A DNA stretch of 64,000 nucleotides, taken from NCBI GenBank assembly GCA_024516155.1, contig JAJJXM010000033.1, positions 310,001 through 374,000 on the forward strand, given 5' to 3'. Under the pieces are notes generated by a model that searched no databases, was not told where the DNA came from, and saw only the letters and a program-made list of their open reading frames with translations. This document shows positions 23,287 to 34,779 of the stretch, piece by piece. How positions within the stretch are numbered: the first letter of the stretch is position 1; each line of letters opens with the position of its first letter. Origin of the DNA: Pyronema omphalodes (lineage: Eukaryota > Ascomycota > Pezizomycetes > Pezizales > Pyronemataceae). The position numbers were made by a program, and so were the translations under genes.

Positions 23287-26200
23287 TTACCAGCACTCCT
23301 CAGTCCAATACTTAACAAACTTCGCCACCAACTCATCATCAATGTTCTTAACCTCCCTCAAACTCTTAGAGTACTCCCTAGACACAGTTGTCTCAAAGTA
23401 AGGCTCCATGGAAACACCACCTCCGTAGCGTCCCTTGAAGAAATCCAACAACTTAATGGGGGGGTTCTTCTTGGGGTCCTGCTCTGACTCAAGACGCTTA
23501 AGCCACTCCGCCTGATCGACGGCCTCAAACTGCAATCCGGCCTTCTTCAAAGCCGGCAAGAAGTCCGCATTCCACTTAATCAAGCCAGGCTGGCAAACAT
23601 GGAAGACTCTGCTATCCTGTTTCTCCTGCATAGAGAGATCAACAACAGTAGAAGCAGTAACATCAACCGGCAACCAAGAAACCTCCTCGTCTCCAGGAAC
23701 AATTGGTAAAGCACCAACTGTCAAGGCGGCTTGGACAGTAAGAGGAATTGCTTCGGTGGCGTTCCACATTCCGTGGATGGTGTCTCCAACAATCTGTCCA
23801 ACCCTCAAAACACGCGCAGTCATACCGGTCTTCTCCGCGGCAGCGGCACACATGTACTCTCCGACCATCTTGGAGTGAGCGTATCCCATAGGCATGGCGT
23901 GAGAGAACTCGGGCAAGGTCTCGGGAACGGTCTTGGATGGGCGAGCCATGGCAGTGGAGACGGAGGAGATGAAGTTGAAAGTGGGGATACGGGCCTGGGG
24001 AGATGACAAGCAGAGGTTGATCAAGTTCCAGGTACCACGGATGTGCTGGGTTTCAAAGGAGGAAACGTCCATGTTGAAGTTTACAGACCAGGCGTTGTGA
24101 ATAACAGCAGTGGCGTGGGAGACGATGGTGTTGAAGGTACGGAGGGGAAGGCCGAGGTGCTCATCAGATAAGTCGGAGGGCAGAGCAAGGATCTTGGCCT
24201 TCTGCTCCTCAGAAAGGAGCTCGAGAAGGTGGGCATGGGAGAGTGCGGAGTTAATACGCGAGGCGGCGTTGTCGAGGTCGGTTGCTCGAACGAGACAGTA
24301 GACCTTCTTGACATCGGCACGGTGGAGAAGGGTGCTTAAAATATGGGCTCCCATAGATCCAGTGGCTCCGGTAAGGACAATGTGCTCGCCATCAACAGTG
24401 ACACCGGAGGGGCGGTGAGTGGTGAAAGTGGAATATTTCTCAATGAGAGCGGTCATGACTTCGTCGATGGACTGCTGCTTGATTTCGGCTCCGGTCTGGA
24501 GAGAGAAGAGGTAGGTAGCAAGGGCATCGATGTTGGGCTTTTCGAAGACAATGTTGGCAGAGAGGGTCTTTCCGTTGGTGTTGACCTCCGCAACAAGCTT
24601 ACGGCGGATGGAGATAGCCATGAGGGAGTCGAGTCCAAGGGAGAAGAAATCGGTGGAGTCCTCGAGAACGGAAGAGTCCTTAAGCTGGAGAGAGTGTGTA
24701 ACAGTCTCACGGATGAGCTGACGAATCTCGGCCTCGGTCATGTTCTTTCCGCTAGAGATCTCGGCCTTCTCGAGCTTCTCGTAGTATGCCTCAATGTCGG
24801 CAGCGAAAGTCCTGATGAAAGCAGCGCGGATAGCAGTTCCCTTATCAGTCTTGCGGAACTCAGTTCCAATGGGCTTAACAATAATAGCGTCACGGTAGAT
24901 ACGAGCGTAAGCGGGGACAAGAGCATTTCCCTCCTCGACAGACTCCATGATACCATCAATAATCTGATCATTGGTCATACCCTCAGAGTGAACAGAGGCA
25001 ACCACAATCAATCCCAAAGTAGACTTTCCCTGTCCAAAAGCAACAGCCTCATCAACAAGCTTGTTACGTCTAACAGCGTTCTCCAAGGGGATAGGGTTGG
25101 CCTTCTCTCCGTTCATCATGGCCATAGTGTCATCCTTGCGTCCAATGTACTTGTAAGCATTATGGTTCTCGGGGTGTCTCAAGAAGAGATCTCCAGAAGC
25201 ATAGGATCCATCTTCACGGTTGGAAGTAACCAACCCTCTCCAGGAGGGCAAAACAATCTTCTGGTAAAGGTTTCCACCCTCGTGCTCCCAAACCAAGTGA
25301 GGAACAGCTTGAGGAAGAGGAACCAACCAGTTCCATCCCTCGTTACCACGAGAGTACATGAGAGTGAATCCCGCCTCGGTAGATCCAAAGTAGTTGGCAA
25401 GCTTGACACCCTCGGCGGTAAGCTGATCACCTAAGGACTCTGGACAGGGTGCTCCTCCGTAGACAATCTCACGCATCTTCCGCATCTCCTCGATGGCACC
25501 GTCGGTCTCAGCAAGGAGCTTGATAAGGTAGGGAACAGTGAACATGACCTCAGGCTGCTGGGCCTTGAGGAACTTGAAGAGGTTTTCTCCAGTGACGGGA
25601 AGGTCGGCAGAGAAGAAGCAAATCGGCATAGCGGAGTGAAGGGCGTTCAAAAAGGTGTAGAGACCAAAGGTGTGGAAAAGAGGTAGCGTAACAAAAGCCT
25701 TGCAAGGGAGATCCCAAGCAGAAAGTCCGGCGATAGTTGAGCGCTGGTAGTGGCCGATGGGCTTAGGCAATCCGGTCTGTCTGAATGTTAGCGAGTGGGA
25801 TATAGGAGTGATACATTGTGATGCTTACACTTCCACTGGAGTGAATAATCCATCCAATCTTGTCATTTTCCTTTGCGGGGTCGATTTCACAGGGGAGAGG
25901 ATGCGAATCGTCGGCTTGAGCGGAGGTAATGTAGGTAGAATCAAGCATAGGGATAATCTCGAGTCCACCGTTCTTGAGCTCTTTGGTCTGTTCTAGTACA
26001 GGAAGGTATGCGGGTTGTGAGAGGACGACATAGCAGTTGGTCTTCTGGAAAAGATGAAGGTAGGCAGGTGCTGCCAAACGAGTAGAGAGGAAGAGAACAG
26101 TGATGCCGAGACGCTGTAATGCGAGGTATGTCATGATGTACTCGACGTTCGTGGCTCCGAGCATGGCAACAACAGTTGGGGCGTCATCTGATGTTTTGCG

Positions 26201-26386
26201 GATGGTTGGTAGAACTTTGCTGTATGCAAGAGCAGTACGGTGGGTCATGACATCGAGGTCTTTCGAGGTGTAGGAATTGAAGTCGATACCATTGCTGGAG
26301 TAAGTGAGAATGGTGGAATCTGGTGCGTCTTCGGCGGTCTTGCGGACGAGCTCGTCAATGGTGCGGATAGCGGAAAAGTCGGTCAT
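23287..26386 (-). CDS. NRPS-like adenylation-thiolation-reductase enzyme
   Basis: Exons 25829-26386 and 23287-25776 are joined over a 52-nt intron (25777-25828, GTAAGC donor, ACAG acceptor). Splicing rebuilds the AMP-binding core SSGSTGLPKPI. The product is 1015 aa. Domains in order: adenylation (about 1-530, with PLFHTFGLYTFLNAL and YASGDLFLRHPE); a carrier domain with LGLDSL, whose Ser at about residue 568 should take phosphopantetheine; and a thioester-reductase / extended short-chain dehydrogenase domain with TGATGSMG (about 658) and catalytic YAHSK (about 817). Such stand-alone A-T-R enzymes activate an acid, tether it and release it reductively as an aldehyde or alcohol. There is no condensation domain, so no peptide bond is expected. 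The substrate is unknown. Codons are cleaner and GC-richer than the surroundings. No tailoring genes flank it, so a metabolite cluster is not evident here. Confidence 0.93.
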
Positions 26387-29300
26387 TCTGATTGTTTGAA
26401 GGTTAAGTATCTATGCGTAAAAAAATTGTATAAATGCGTGAAAGATTGATGTCTGTAAATCGGTCTCAGTTAGATGCTGTTGTCCAAAAACTGGTTCATA
26501 TTTTGAGAAATAAATAGTAGGGATATTATACCTATTATAATCTGTTGGGTGGTTTGGTGGCGAATGAAAGTGTATAAAATGGAGAAGATTTAAGTGGATA
26601 TACTCGTTATATAACTCTTCGAATCTCAATTGTAGATGTAGGAAGAATAAGATGCCATCGGGATTCTGTAGTGATTTATATCCAACGTCTGTGAAATCGG
26701 TACAGAAGGCATCTTGATAGCCTGCGTCATAGTGGGACTCGGGTCCCTGGCGGGAATCGGCACGGCAAGTTAGATCCTCTGTCAACTGTACAGCTACAAC
26801 AACCATACAGCAATCAGGTGCGAATTTTAGTCTCAGTGGCCAGCAGTCTGTGCGAGGACGCTGTCATGATTTGCTTAGAAAGCTCGGAGTTTCGGGATTA
26901 CAGAGAATTATGAATATCCGAAGAGCGAGTTTCGCCATATTTTGAGACTCGTTGTCACCCCGGTGCTCGGGTCAATTGACGTAAACACCAGTATTTTACC
27001 TACTTGGAATACCCAACCGTTCGGTCCGAAAATTATCACCAACGGAGAAGAGACGTGGGCACGATCCGTGCGCACTAGCATTGGAGTAGCGGGAACGTCA
27101 AGCCAGCCATGCGAGCGGGAGCTGTTTCCAGAAGCATTTTGGTCGACGGACGCTTATCGTCGTCTCCGCGGCTGGGCTTGATTTCCGTCTTGTGCCTTTG
27201 AATCGTGTCTGAGTGGTTTATTTGCACTTGAGTAGTCTAGTGCTGTGAGTTTATTTACATTCGAATAGCCTGTTGTAAGTTAGAAACTGAGGTCTATTTG
27301 GGGTCCAAGGCCCTGCCATTCGCGTGAATTTAGTATCAAAACCCTTATTATGATGCATGGTGCCCATGGTATAAACTTCAAAACTCCACAAAACTCCACA
27401 AAATCCATAATCCAGATTTGGTTGTGATGATCCATAATAGGACGATGGCGGGGGATACGGAAAACGTGTGAAGCATGGGCGCGCGTATGATTATGTCGCG
27501 AGAATACGGGGTATCCTTTCTGGAACCTTCGGCATTGTAATGGCGCACTGACGATGGTGGTCAAGTGTGTGTATGTATCTGTTTGATGTAAACAGTGATC
27601 GGTTCCACGGCTCTAACCTTGCCCTAGCCAGTAATGGTCCACCCATCAACTTACCCTACCTTTTAGGGCATTTTATGGCGCATGACCATCAATCGGAATT
27701 GGGCCGAGCGGACCGAGCATGAAACAAGCTTCGACGATCATTCCTCACCAATGCAAGCTCCGTGCCCCTCGCTGTGCACCGATCAGAGGATTGAGAGCTC
27801 ACCGAGAACTAAATGGTTTCGGATGTATGCTAATCCGATCGCGCAGTGACTGAATCGACAGTAACGGATGAGACGGCGTCCCGGTTATTTACCCCACAGA
27901 CTTCTCCGGTGCAGTCCTATCTACATACCAACTTTGATGACGGATATCGCGTCCAAATTCGGTATTATAGGGAGGATTATAGGTCGTGTGAACTACGTTT
28001 CTCGCTTCCTCCCGCTCTCGGAGATAGTGATCTTGTTTCCGCAGCGATGCAGACTCCGTAACTACGTTCTGAGACATGGATTTTGAACATATATCTAGTG
28101 GTCTTGATGCCCCATGTCTCACTACCTACAGTCAGTTGACAGTTACATATGCACACTGCAAGTTCTGTAATTTACGTGGCGGTACATACACATTTCCGAT
28201 GCGATAGTATAAGTCGGCACAGTCAGGCCGAGTACTCGAGTTTTCACCAATGCGGGCACCGTGAAGGGTCAGGGATATAGACGACGTAATTCTCATATGT
28301 AGACGGATAAAAGTCTGAAACAAAGGGATTGCGTGTGACGAAACATTTTCAAATTGATACAGGCAATTGGACTACTCTAAGATAATGATGATAGAATCAG
28401 CAAGAAGCTTCCTGATCGGTGACTTCTGGAAATCACGGATAAACTACAATGTCTTCCAATGGATCGTGATAAATTTGAAATATCAGTCGTATCAAAACAT
28501 TTGCAGCTGCCGATCTACAGTACTAATTATGATGCAAAATTTCATCCATGAAGTTCGAACTCGGAACATCCATCGAGATGATCGATGAGGCATCAAAGTT
28601 GTTTTAGAGCTTTAAAAGATCGCCACTGGACAGATATTTTGACTTACCACGATTTCAAGAAATCGATCTTTACACACAGACGTTGATTTTCCCTCCCTCG
28701 GGAAACCTTCGATTATAGATGTAGGCAGCTATGCGGGTCCAAGGTCACCAGTCGATTTCAGTGCCACAGTATCCACTCCCACCTTCTATCTGCCGTGAGC
28801 AAAATTCCACGGCAACTTTTTTCCGGTGATGGATGACAACGACATAGGAAACCGGGTGGCGGCTCACACGCGGAAAAGCCGAGTTTCCGTATTAAAACTC
28901 GGAACTCAGCGGGATATGCAGATGTACCGGGATTTGGGAGGAAAGTTACCACATACTTAACTAACCTGGCTTCCTCTTCAGTTTTGAGTTTTGAGTTTTA
29001 CGTTTTGAGGATTTTGTTAGACAGTTTCTGCATGAATGTTCTTTCTCACCAATATCGCCATTATATGAAGAAATACTGCTTATAGTTTTCTTGTTGACCG
29101 TGATGTTTTGATTCAAATGATTAATTCAATTATATCAGATACAGCTTATCCAATCTCATTATATCTCTATTTAAGCCTCTGCTCATGTATGCAATTACTG
29201 AAAATCCTTCCGAAATCACTCCGTACTGTAACCGATGAGATAACTAATCTTCATCCCTACCACATACAGCCTTGTCACTACTTCCGTGGGGGACCGTTGC

Positions 29301-30269
29301 CGACTGCCGGTGTCAAAATTGTCTAAGTTGCAGCCAGTTATACATAGACCTTAAGGGCTATGGCCGATAAGATCGTCGATCAAACATCTTAAGTCTAAGA
29401 ATAATCACTCGATAGATGTAGCATCAGTAAACCATTTTGAAAACTCTGATGATACCAGAGCGGAGCAGAGCGATGATCTGCATTAAAAGTCACTTTCAAG
29501 CTTTTCATGTTCAATAGCTCTCGGCCTGACCGGGAAATCTAGGTACACTAGCAGGGTTTGCATTTCGCTCCTTTGACAGCCTTCCCTGACAGCCCTTGGC
29601 GGCCCTTGGCGGCCTTTGATGGCCTTTGGTAAGTCGAACCCCGCTTGGATCTCAGGCTATAAGCAAAAACCCCGCCCATAATCATAATTACAATAATGTA
29701 ATCACTTCTGTAGGTCATTCGGCCATTCATCGATCTTCTCCATGCCCTTTTCCCCTCCTTTTCACCATAAGCAAAAAGTTCATTTTGCTTCTGATTGTGG
29801 AAATCATACTGCCGCAGTCATAAGCATCGATCTTAACTCATTTTACAATGTTTTACCATTGGGCTGTTTTTTCAACTGACTTTATAAGCATTATGTACTA
29901 GTTGAAGCAATTCTAAGCAAACTTGTTAGTGTATTATTTACATTATTTTTTTCTTGATATTGTTCTTCTCAATCCGGACGTAAGAAGTTGTACAAGCCGG
30001 TCGTGGAAGTGCCGAAAGGTTTGCACTTCTATGCACTTGCGTACCAGTGGATTGGGTTTTACTGTTTTGGTTCTTGAGCTCGTCTGGAGCTTCAACAAAG
30101 TGCAGTATTTACTTGCACTTCAGCTCAGAGAAACGATGAATCTTCAAAACTATATTCGATGCCCCATCTGCAATCACGCTGCAATCACGATATCCACATA
30201 TGATTGTAGTGTCCGGTCTTTTGTCCGGGTTCCTGCGTCAGTTGTTTGACCACCATGTGCGGGGTTGAA
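26387..30269. other. Gene-free stretch, 3.9 kb
   Basis: The first few hundred bases are the 5' flank of the A-T-R gene. Minor repeats: GTTTTGAGTTTTGAG near 28980 and GGCCCTTGGC-type units at 29590-29630. The short open frames lack family features. Confidence 0.4.
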
Positions 30270-30733
30270 GGTTTAGAGTTATGCGGCTTTACCAAGCCTT
30301 AGATAGTTAGGAAAGCATACGTATGAAGACTTAAAGGCTTGCTCCCAAGGGTAACCAGGGTCGGTAACAGAGGCTCTCGACATGATTTGAGCCTCCGGAA
30401 TTGACTAGAGGATAGTCGGCCTTGATTCCTCGCGGATGTTTGTTCCAACTATTACCTATGTACAAGCTGTGGGGTATAAATATGGAATTCCAAGTGACAG
30501 AGCATCTGAACCTTATTTCGAGCTAGCTTCGTTCATTCTGATATGATCCGATGTAAAGGTTTGGATAATTCAAGTTATGTGTAGTCATAAAATCATTTAT
30601 TAATCCCAAAATTGACAACCTCTATGATACTCCGGACTCCTTTTATAGTCATAAATCATAACAAAATATACAATACTTGCAATCCCTCCGACTCCGGCTG
30701 GGGGTGAGAAACTGCGATCCTTTAATGACATTA

Positions 30734-31236
30734 TTAATTGCAATCCTTATAATTGCATCTATAGCTGCGAGCCTTGTTTTGCAGGTTTTGATCAACGGCC
30801 CTATAACAAAAAGAATCATAAGCATCCGAACACCAATCAACCGAGAATTGAAGCATACATACCATTCTTTCTTATTCTTCGCGGTCCAAAGCATTTGCGA
30901 ACAATTATTCTGCTCGTAAAATGCACAACAGCCATTTTCGATGATATAGCTGACTGTTTTATCCCTCATGAATTCTGGTATTTTCTTGCATCGATCCGCT
31001 TCGTCCCTGATATGACTGTATAGATGTATTCTCGGATAGTTCGCGGATCCATCCCATCTCCATCCTTGATATCCGTAAAGTGCGATTTGTGTATAACCAT
31101 CGTAGATTGCCGTGCTTTTTATTTGGTACCATTGAAGTTTGTTGCCGTTCATTGGGTTTCGTTTTTCGAGTGTCGGGAGACAGGATGCCATGGTTGATAG
31201 TGTTGTTAGAATAAGGAATGTGAGTTGGCCAGCCAT
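30734..31236 (-). CDS. Small secreted cysteine-containing protein, paralogue 1 (candidate effector)
   Basis: Exons 30863-31236 and 30734-30800 flank an intron at 30801-30862 (GTATGT donor, TATAG acceptor), giving 146 aa. The N-terminus has a hydrophobic signal peptide (AGQLTFLILTTLSTMASCLP) followed by a dibasic EKR, a likely Kex2-type processing site. The mature part has six Cys in a C..CC..C..C..C spacing: RCKK, GCCAFYEQNNC, then RCNYKDC at the end. CCxFYE..NC with a closing RC resembles a pattern in fungal beta/gamma-crystallin-like small secreted proteins; that link is inference. Unspliced, the frame would run into an unrelated tail, whereas the spliced tail matches paralogues 2 and 3 in length. 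It is the least conserved of the three. Role in host interaction or antagonism is unproven. Confidence 0.75.
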
Positions 31237-32159
31237 TTTGATCTATATTATAAAAAAACAATGTAGTACGTTGAAAGTGAGTGTGATTGTATGTTGATAA
31301 TGAGCGTGGTTGTGCTGAAAATGAGCGTGGAAAGAATGAATAATTTTTGGTGATCCGGTGCAAAAGAGTGACTACGGTGAAAAACAAGCCTGAAAGGCAG
31401 GACGAAGCAGTTGTTTAAGTAAGAACCATTATCTTTACAGAGTTATACAGAGTTAAACAGAGTTGTATTCCTAGCATACTTAAGACATGCTTTCAGACCA
31501 TGGCGCTGCATTTTAATATGCGCGGCGTTCGTTAACATCACTCGAACGAAACCCAATTCGTAAAGAACAATATGTGTAACGTCAGTCACATTCAGTATAT
31601 CAACAAAATGGCGTTTCCTGATGCATAGGCAAACAGTTTAGCTTCGATTAGCGAACGGTATCAGAATTAATATTCCACGCCCTGCACAAGCCAGATGCCA
31701 TCGGCTGTCAATTTAACGGCCGTTACTTGACGTACAGGATGTATTTGTGTTGACATGTGTAAGATGCTCACTGTTTACTTGCGATTTCCTCATTGGAATA
31801 TCACACAACCAAAGCCAACTAGAGGTTAGCTCCCACCCCTAGAATTTCCGGCACGTTAGAAAGACATCGCCCACGTCGTAAGCCAGCCTTCCCGCACCTT
31901 AGAAGGACATCATCCACGTTTTAAGGTGTTACAACTCACGTCTGATAGTTCAAGGAATGTTCTGGAAATCTGACTCTACCAAATTACCACATGTACTGCC
32001 GCCTCCTGATGAGCAACTCCTGGTCTTACCGTCAAGTTTCAGAAGTTTACTGAAGCTTAGACTTTTATGTCAGCGTAGGATATGATAATCTATGAGCCTA
32101 GATATGTTTTGTATAATTTCCTTTGACCTGTACAATGTCGGATTGATTGTAAAGAGATA

Positions 32160-32240
32160 GTGAATAGGCAGAGTTGGGAAAGGCTTAGGGCCGTAGATAT
32201 CTTCGCCGGAAAAAGCCATACTTCGGTGGTAAGTTTGTCA
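32160..32240 (-). pseudogene. mgs1 relic in unit 1
   Basis: About 80 bp aligning with mgs1 exon 2 near 37710-37805. Shared stepwise: AAAG(A/G)GA(T/C)AG, GAGTT.G..AAGG.TTA.GGC, AT(A/C)TC(T/C)(T/C)CG(C/T)CGGAAA and (G/T)GTGG(T/G).. before a GTCAT. Frame and splice sites are lost. Its order relative to the secreted-protein gene matches that of the intact mgs1 and paralogue 3. Confidence 0.6.
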
Positions 32241-32683
32241 TGTACAAGTTTGGGAAAATTGTGGCTTTGCAAAATCTCAGCTAGCTAGCAGAGCATGCAT
32301 GTTAGAGGTTAGGACCTGCTCACCAGGATCAGAAACCACAGCACAAGCTTTGAACAGAGTATAAACCGCCGTGCTCCTAGCAGATCTTTTGTACCAGCTA
32401 TCATTGTGTCGTAAAAATATCGAATAATTATCAGAAAAGGCTCCTACCCTGGATACTAGATATCACCGTTCTGATATAATCTGATATGTGGATTGAGATT
32501 ACTTATCATTATCATTAAAATTATGTACAGCTCTATAAACATATGTCAATGACAAAATCGATCATCTATAATGATTCTCCCTAATTATATGTGCAAGAAT
32601 TAATCACAAATTAGACAGTTACAATCCCCTTCATTTCGAGTCTCCGACTGGCAGTGCAAAACAGCAATCACCTACTGCTATCA

Positions 32684-33221
32684 TTAATTGCAATCCTTAT
32701 AATTACATTTGAAGCTACGAGCCTTGTTCCGCAGATTGTCTGCAACCCCCCTGCAATTGAAAGAAATCATCAGCATCCAGACACCAATTAATCCTGAAAT
32801 CCATTTCCTTCTCCCGTGGGGGTGTCGGGAATACGTACCATACCCATCTGTTCTTTGCACTGTTCGCAGTAAAAAGGAACCCTTCACACTTATAATGCTC
32901 GTAAAATGAACAACAGCCATTTTCGATAGTATAGCTGACCGTTCTATCCCTCATGCGGTCTGGTATCCTTTTGCACCTATTCGCTTCGTCCACGATATGA
33001 CTGAACATGTGTATTCTCGGATAGGCCTCGGATCCATCCCATCTCCATCCTTGATAGGCGTAAAGGCCGATTTGTGTATAACCATCGTAGATCCTGGGGT
33101 CTCTTATCTGATACCACTGGAGGTCTTTGCCGTTCATTGGATCTCGTTTTTCTTGTGCTGGAAGACAGGATGCCATGGTTGACAATACTGTGAGGACGAG
33201 GAATGTGAGTTGGCCGACCAT
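32684..33221 (-). CDS. Small secreted cysteine-containing protein, paralogue 2 (candidate effector)
   Basis: Exons 32839-33221 and 32684-32750 flank an 88-nt intron (32751-32838, GTACGT donor, TTGCAG acceptor); product 149 aa. Signal peptide (VGQLTFLVLTVLSTMASCLP), then QEKR, a probable Kex2 site. The mature region shares the six-Cys layout RCKR, GCCSFYEHYKC and KCNYKDC. It differs from paralogue 3 at only a few residues in exon 1 (for example VLS/ALS, MFSHIV/MYSHIR, FTAN/FTGN), indicating a recent duplication or gene conversion. An open reading through the intron exists in another frame and ends QSAEQGS. I prefer the spliced form because the shared C-terminal KCNYKDCN is restored in all three copies. 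Confidence 0.78.
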
Positions 33222-33249
33222 TTCTATATTAAACGAATGAATGCAATAT

Positions 33250-33430
33250 ATTCTGAGTGGATGTAGTTATGTAACGATAATGACTGTAGTTGTGTAGTGG
33301 TAACGACTGTGGTTGTCTAGGATAATTACTGTGATTCTATAGCGATAATGACTGTGGTTTTGTAGTGGTAATGACTGTGGTTATGTAGTAATAATTATTG
33401 TAGTTCTATGGCGATAATGACAGTGGTTGT
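33250..33430. repeat. Imperfect 20-30 bp repeats upstream of paralogue 2
   Basis: Repeats of the type (AG)(C/T)GATAATGACTGTGGTT(G/T)TGTAGTGGTAATGAC occur at least six times in the presumed promoter. Unit 3 has only one or two copies at the same place (about 36035-36065), and unit 1 has related GATAATGAGCGTGGTTGTG near 31294. This is a unit-specific expansion. Confidence 0.7.
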
Positions 33431-34436
33431 GTTGAAAGTGGAAAAGAATGTTAATGAAAGACGTTTAATGATTCACAACAAAAGAATGACTGTGGTGAAG
33501 AGCAGCCATGAAACGGGGGATTCAGCAAACATTTAAGTAAGAATTACTATCTTTACAGACTTATACGTTGGTATACAGAGTTAACTTTATTTCCATAACC
33601 AGTATAATTGAAAACCTGACTTTGAACCGTGGCGCTGCATGTCAGGATGTGTGGCGTGCGTTGACATCACTGGAACGAACCCCAATTCGGACAGAACAAT
33701 ATGTGTAACGTCACGTCATGTTCAATATCTCAACAAACTGGCGTTTTTGACCCATAGGCAAACAGTTTAGGTTCGATTAGCGAACGGCAAAAGAAGGAAT
33801 ATTCTAAGCCATGCCCTGGCAAACTGCCATCAGCTGTCAATTTAACTTCCGTACCTGACGTACGGCAGGATATACTAGTGTTTACATATGCAAGATGCTA
33901 ACTGTTTGCTTGTGATTTCCGCATTGAAATATTATAGAACTAAAATCCATTCAGAGACTAGTTCCCGCCCCTAGACCTTCCGGTACTACCCTTGCAAGAC
34001 ACCACCCGCGCTGCAAGCCAGCCTTTCCCGCACATTGGAAAGACATTATCTACGTCTTGAGGTATCACAATTGACCTGAGATAGTTCTATGTATGTTTCC
34101 GTAATCTGCCTCTATCGCACCATATGTATTACCGCCTCCCGAGCCGTTCCTGGACTTTCCCTTAAGTTTCAGAAAAACCACTGGGCCTTGAACCCCTCTC
34201 GTTCATCGTAGGCTATGATAATTATGCTAGACATGTTTCTGTTTCATATAATTACCCTCCTTCAACCCATTTGATCTTCCTATCAATTGCGATGTATCTC
34301 CGTCGATAATAACTACAACCCCCAGCATGTAATATCATGAATTGTTTGAGACGCAGCAAGGCTCACAGGTAAGCTTCCATAATCCGCCCTCGACGTCGAA
34401 GTGGATATATTATGGTAGTGCGACTCCCCGGAATTT

Positions 34437-34770
34437 CCGTTACCAAGGATTTTGGTAACGGATTTGTTTGGGAGATTTTTGGTTATATTGGGTTAGAGCA
34501 GTTAAAGGGTTTAGGAAATTGAAGAGCCTCAAAAAGTGGCTTGGATCACGAGAACGGTATTTTGACTTCTCTTGTCTTGCATGGACCTTTAGGGTCTTGG
34601 TCGGAGTATGATTGAACACATAAAGAATAAGATATAAAGAAATAGATTTTGGGTTAGATAGAAAGGGATAGGGAGATTTCGATAAGGTTTAGGTCTCTAC
34701 AAATCTTCGGTGGAAAATATGGGCTAGGTAAGTGAGGAGTTCGTCATCCAGAAGGGTGGGCAAGGATTAA
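34437..34770 (-). pseudogene. mgs1 relic in unit 2, interrupted by an insertion
   Basis: Two segments align with mgs1 exon 2. 34440-34497 matches about 37650-37705 (AAGGATTTTGGTAACGGATTTGTTT against AAGAGTTTTGGTAAGGGATTGTTTT). 34649-34770 matches about 37700-37815 (AAAGGGATAGGGAGATTTCG.TAAGGTTTA and GGGCTAGGT.AGTGA.GA.TTCGTCATC). Between them is about 150 bp with no match. Exon 3, intron 2 and the first part of exon 2 are missing, so nothing functional can be made. Confidence 0.72.
34498..34648. mobile_element. About 150-bp insertion flanked by a 10-bp direct repeat
   Basis: TTGGGTTAGA occurs at 34488-34497 and again at 34649-34658, exactly flanking the part of the relic that has no counterpart in mgs1. 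This looks like a target-site duplication left by a small non-autonomous element. No terminal inverted repeats are obvious, so the class is unknown and a local duplication is also possible. Confidence 0.4.
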
Positions 34771-34779
34771 GAGGGTGCG

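Larger units (their letters stand above)
30270..32240. repeat. Tandem segmental duplication, unit 1
   Basis: Unit 1 aligns with units 2 and 3. It runs from a left flank (ATGCGGCT...CATACGTA, about 30280-30325, and CTGATATGATCCGA near 30540), through the secreted-protein gene, to a downstream block (TGGCGCTGCAT...AATATGTGTAACGTCA, about 31502-31590; GGCAAACAGTTTAG..TTCGATTAGCGAACGG, about 31628-31660). It ends in an mgs1 relic at about 32160-32240. It is the most diverged unit. Confidence 0.8.
32320..34775. repeat. Tandem segmental duplication, unit 2
   Basis: Left flank with CCGCCGTGCT(C/T)C near 32368 and CTGATATAATCTGATATG near 32473, then secreted-protein paralogue 2. The downstream block is shared with units 1 and 3: TTGAACCGTGGCGCTGCATGTCAGGA at about 33620 is near-identical to unit 3 at about 36275. 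CACAACCCCCA/ACAACCCCCAGCAT and GGTAAGCTTCCAT near 34367 match unit 3 near 36870-36935. It ends in an mgs1 relic. Between the paralogue and the relic, at 33250-33430, lies a series of imperfect repeats around GATAATGACTGTGGTT. Confidence 0.85.

Noticed and set aside
24343..25434. 363-codon plus-strand frame
   Set aside because: Antisense to the A-T-R reductase; Ser/Leu/Gly-rich composition typical of the complement of a GC-clean gene.
26411..26806. 131-codon minus-strand frame upstream of the A-T-R gene
   Set aside because: No family features; lies in the presumed promoter and leader region.
29923..30249. 108-codon plus-strand frame with CPIC.H
   Set aside because: A single CxxC-like pair is not a zinc finger, there is no conserved context, and it lies in a gene desert.
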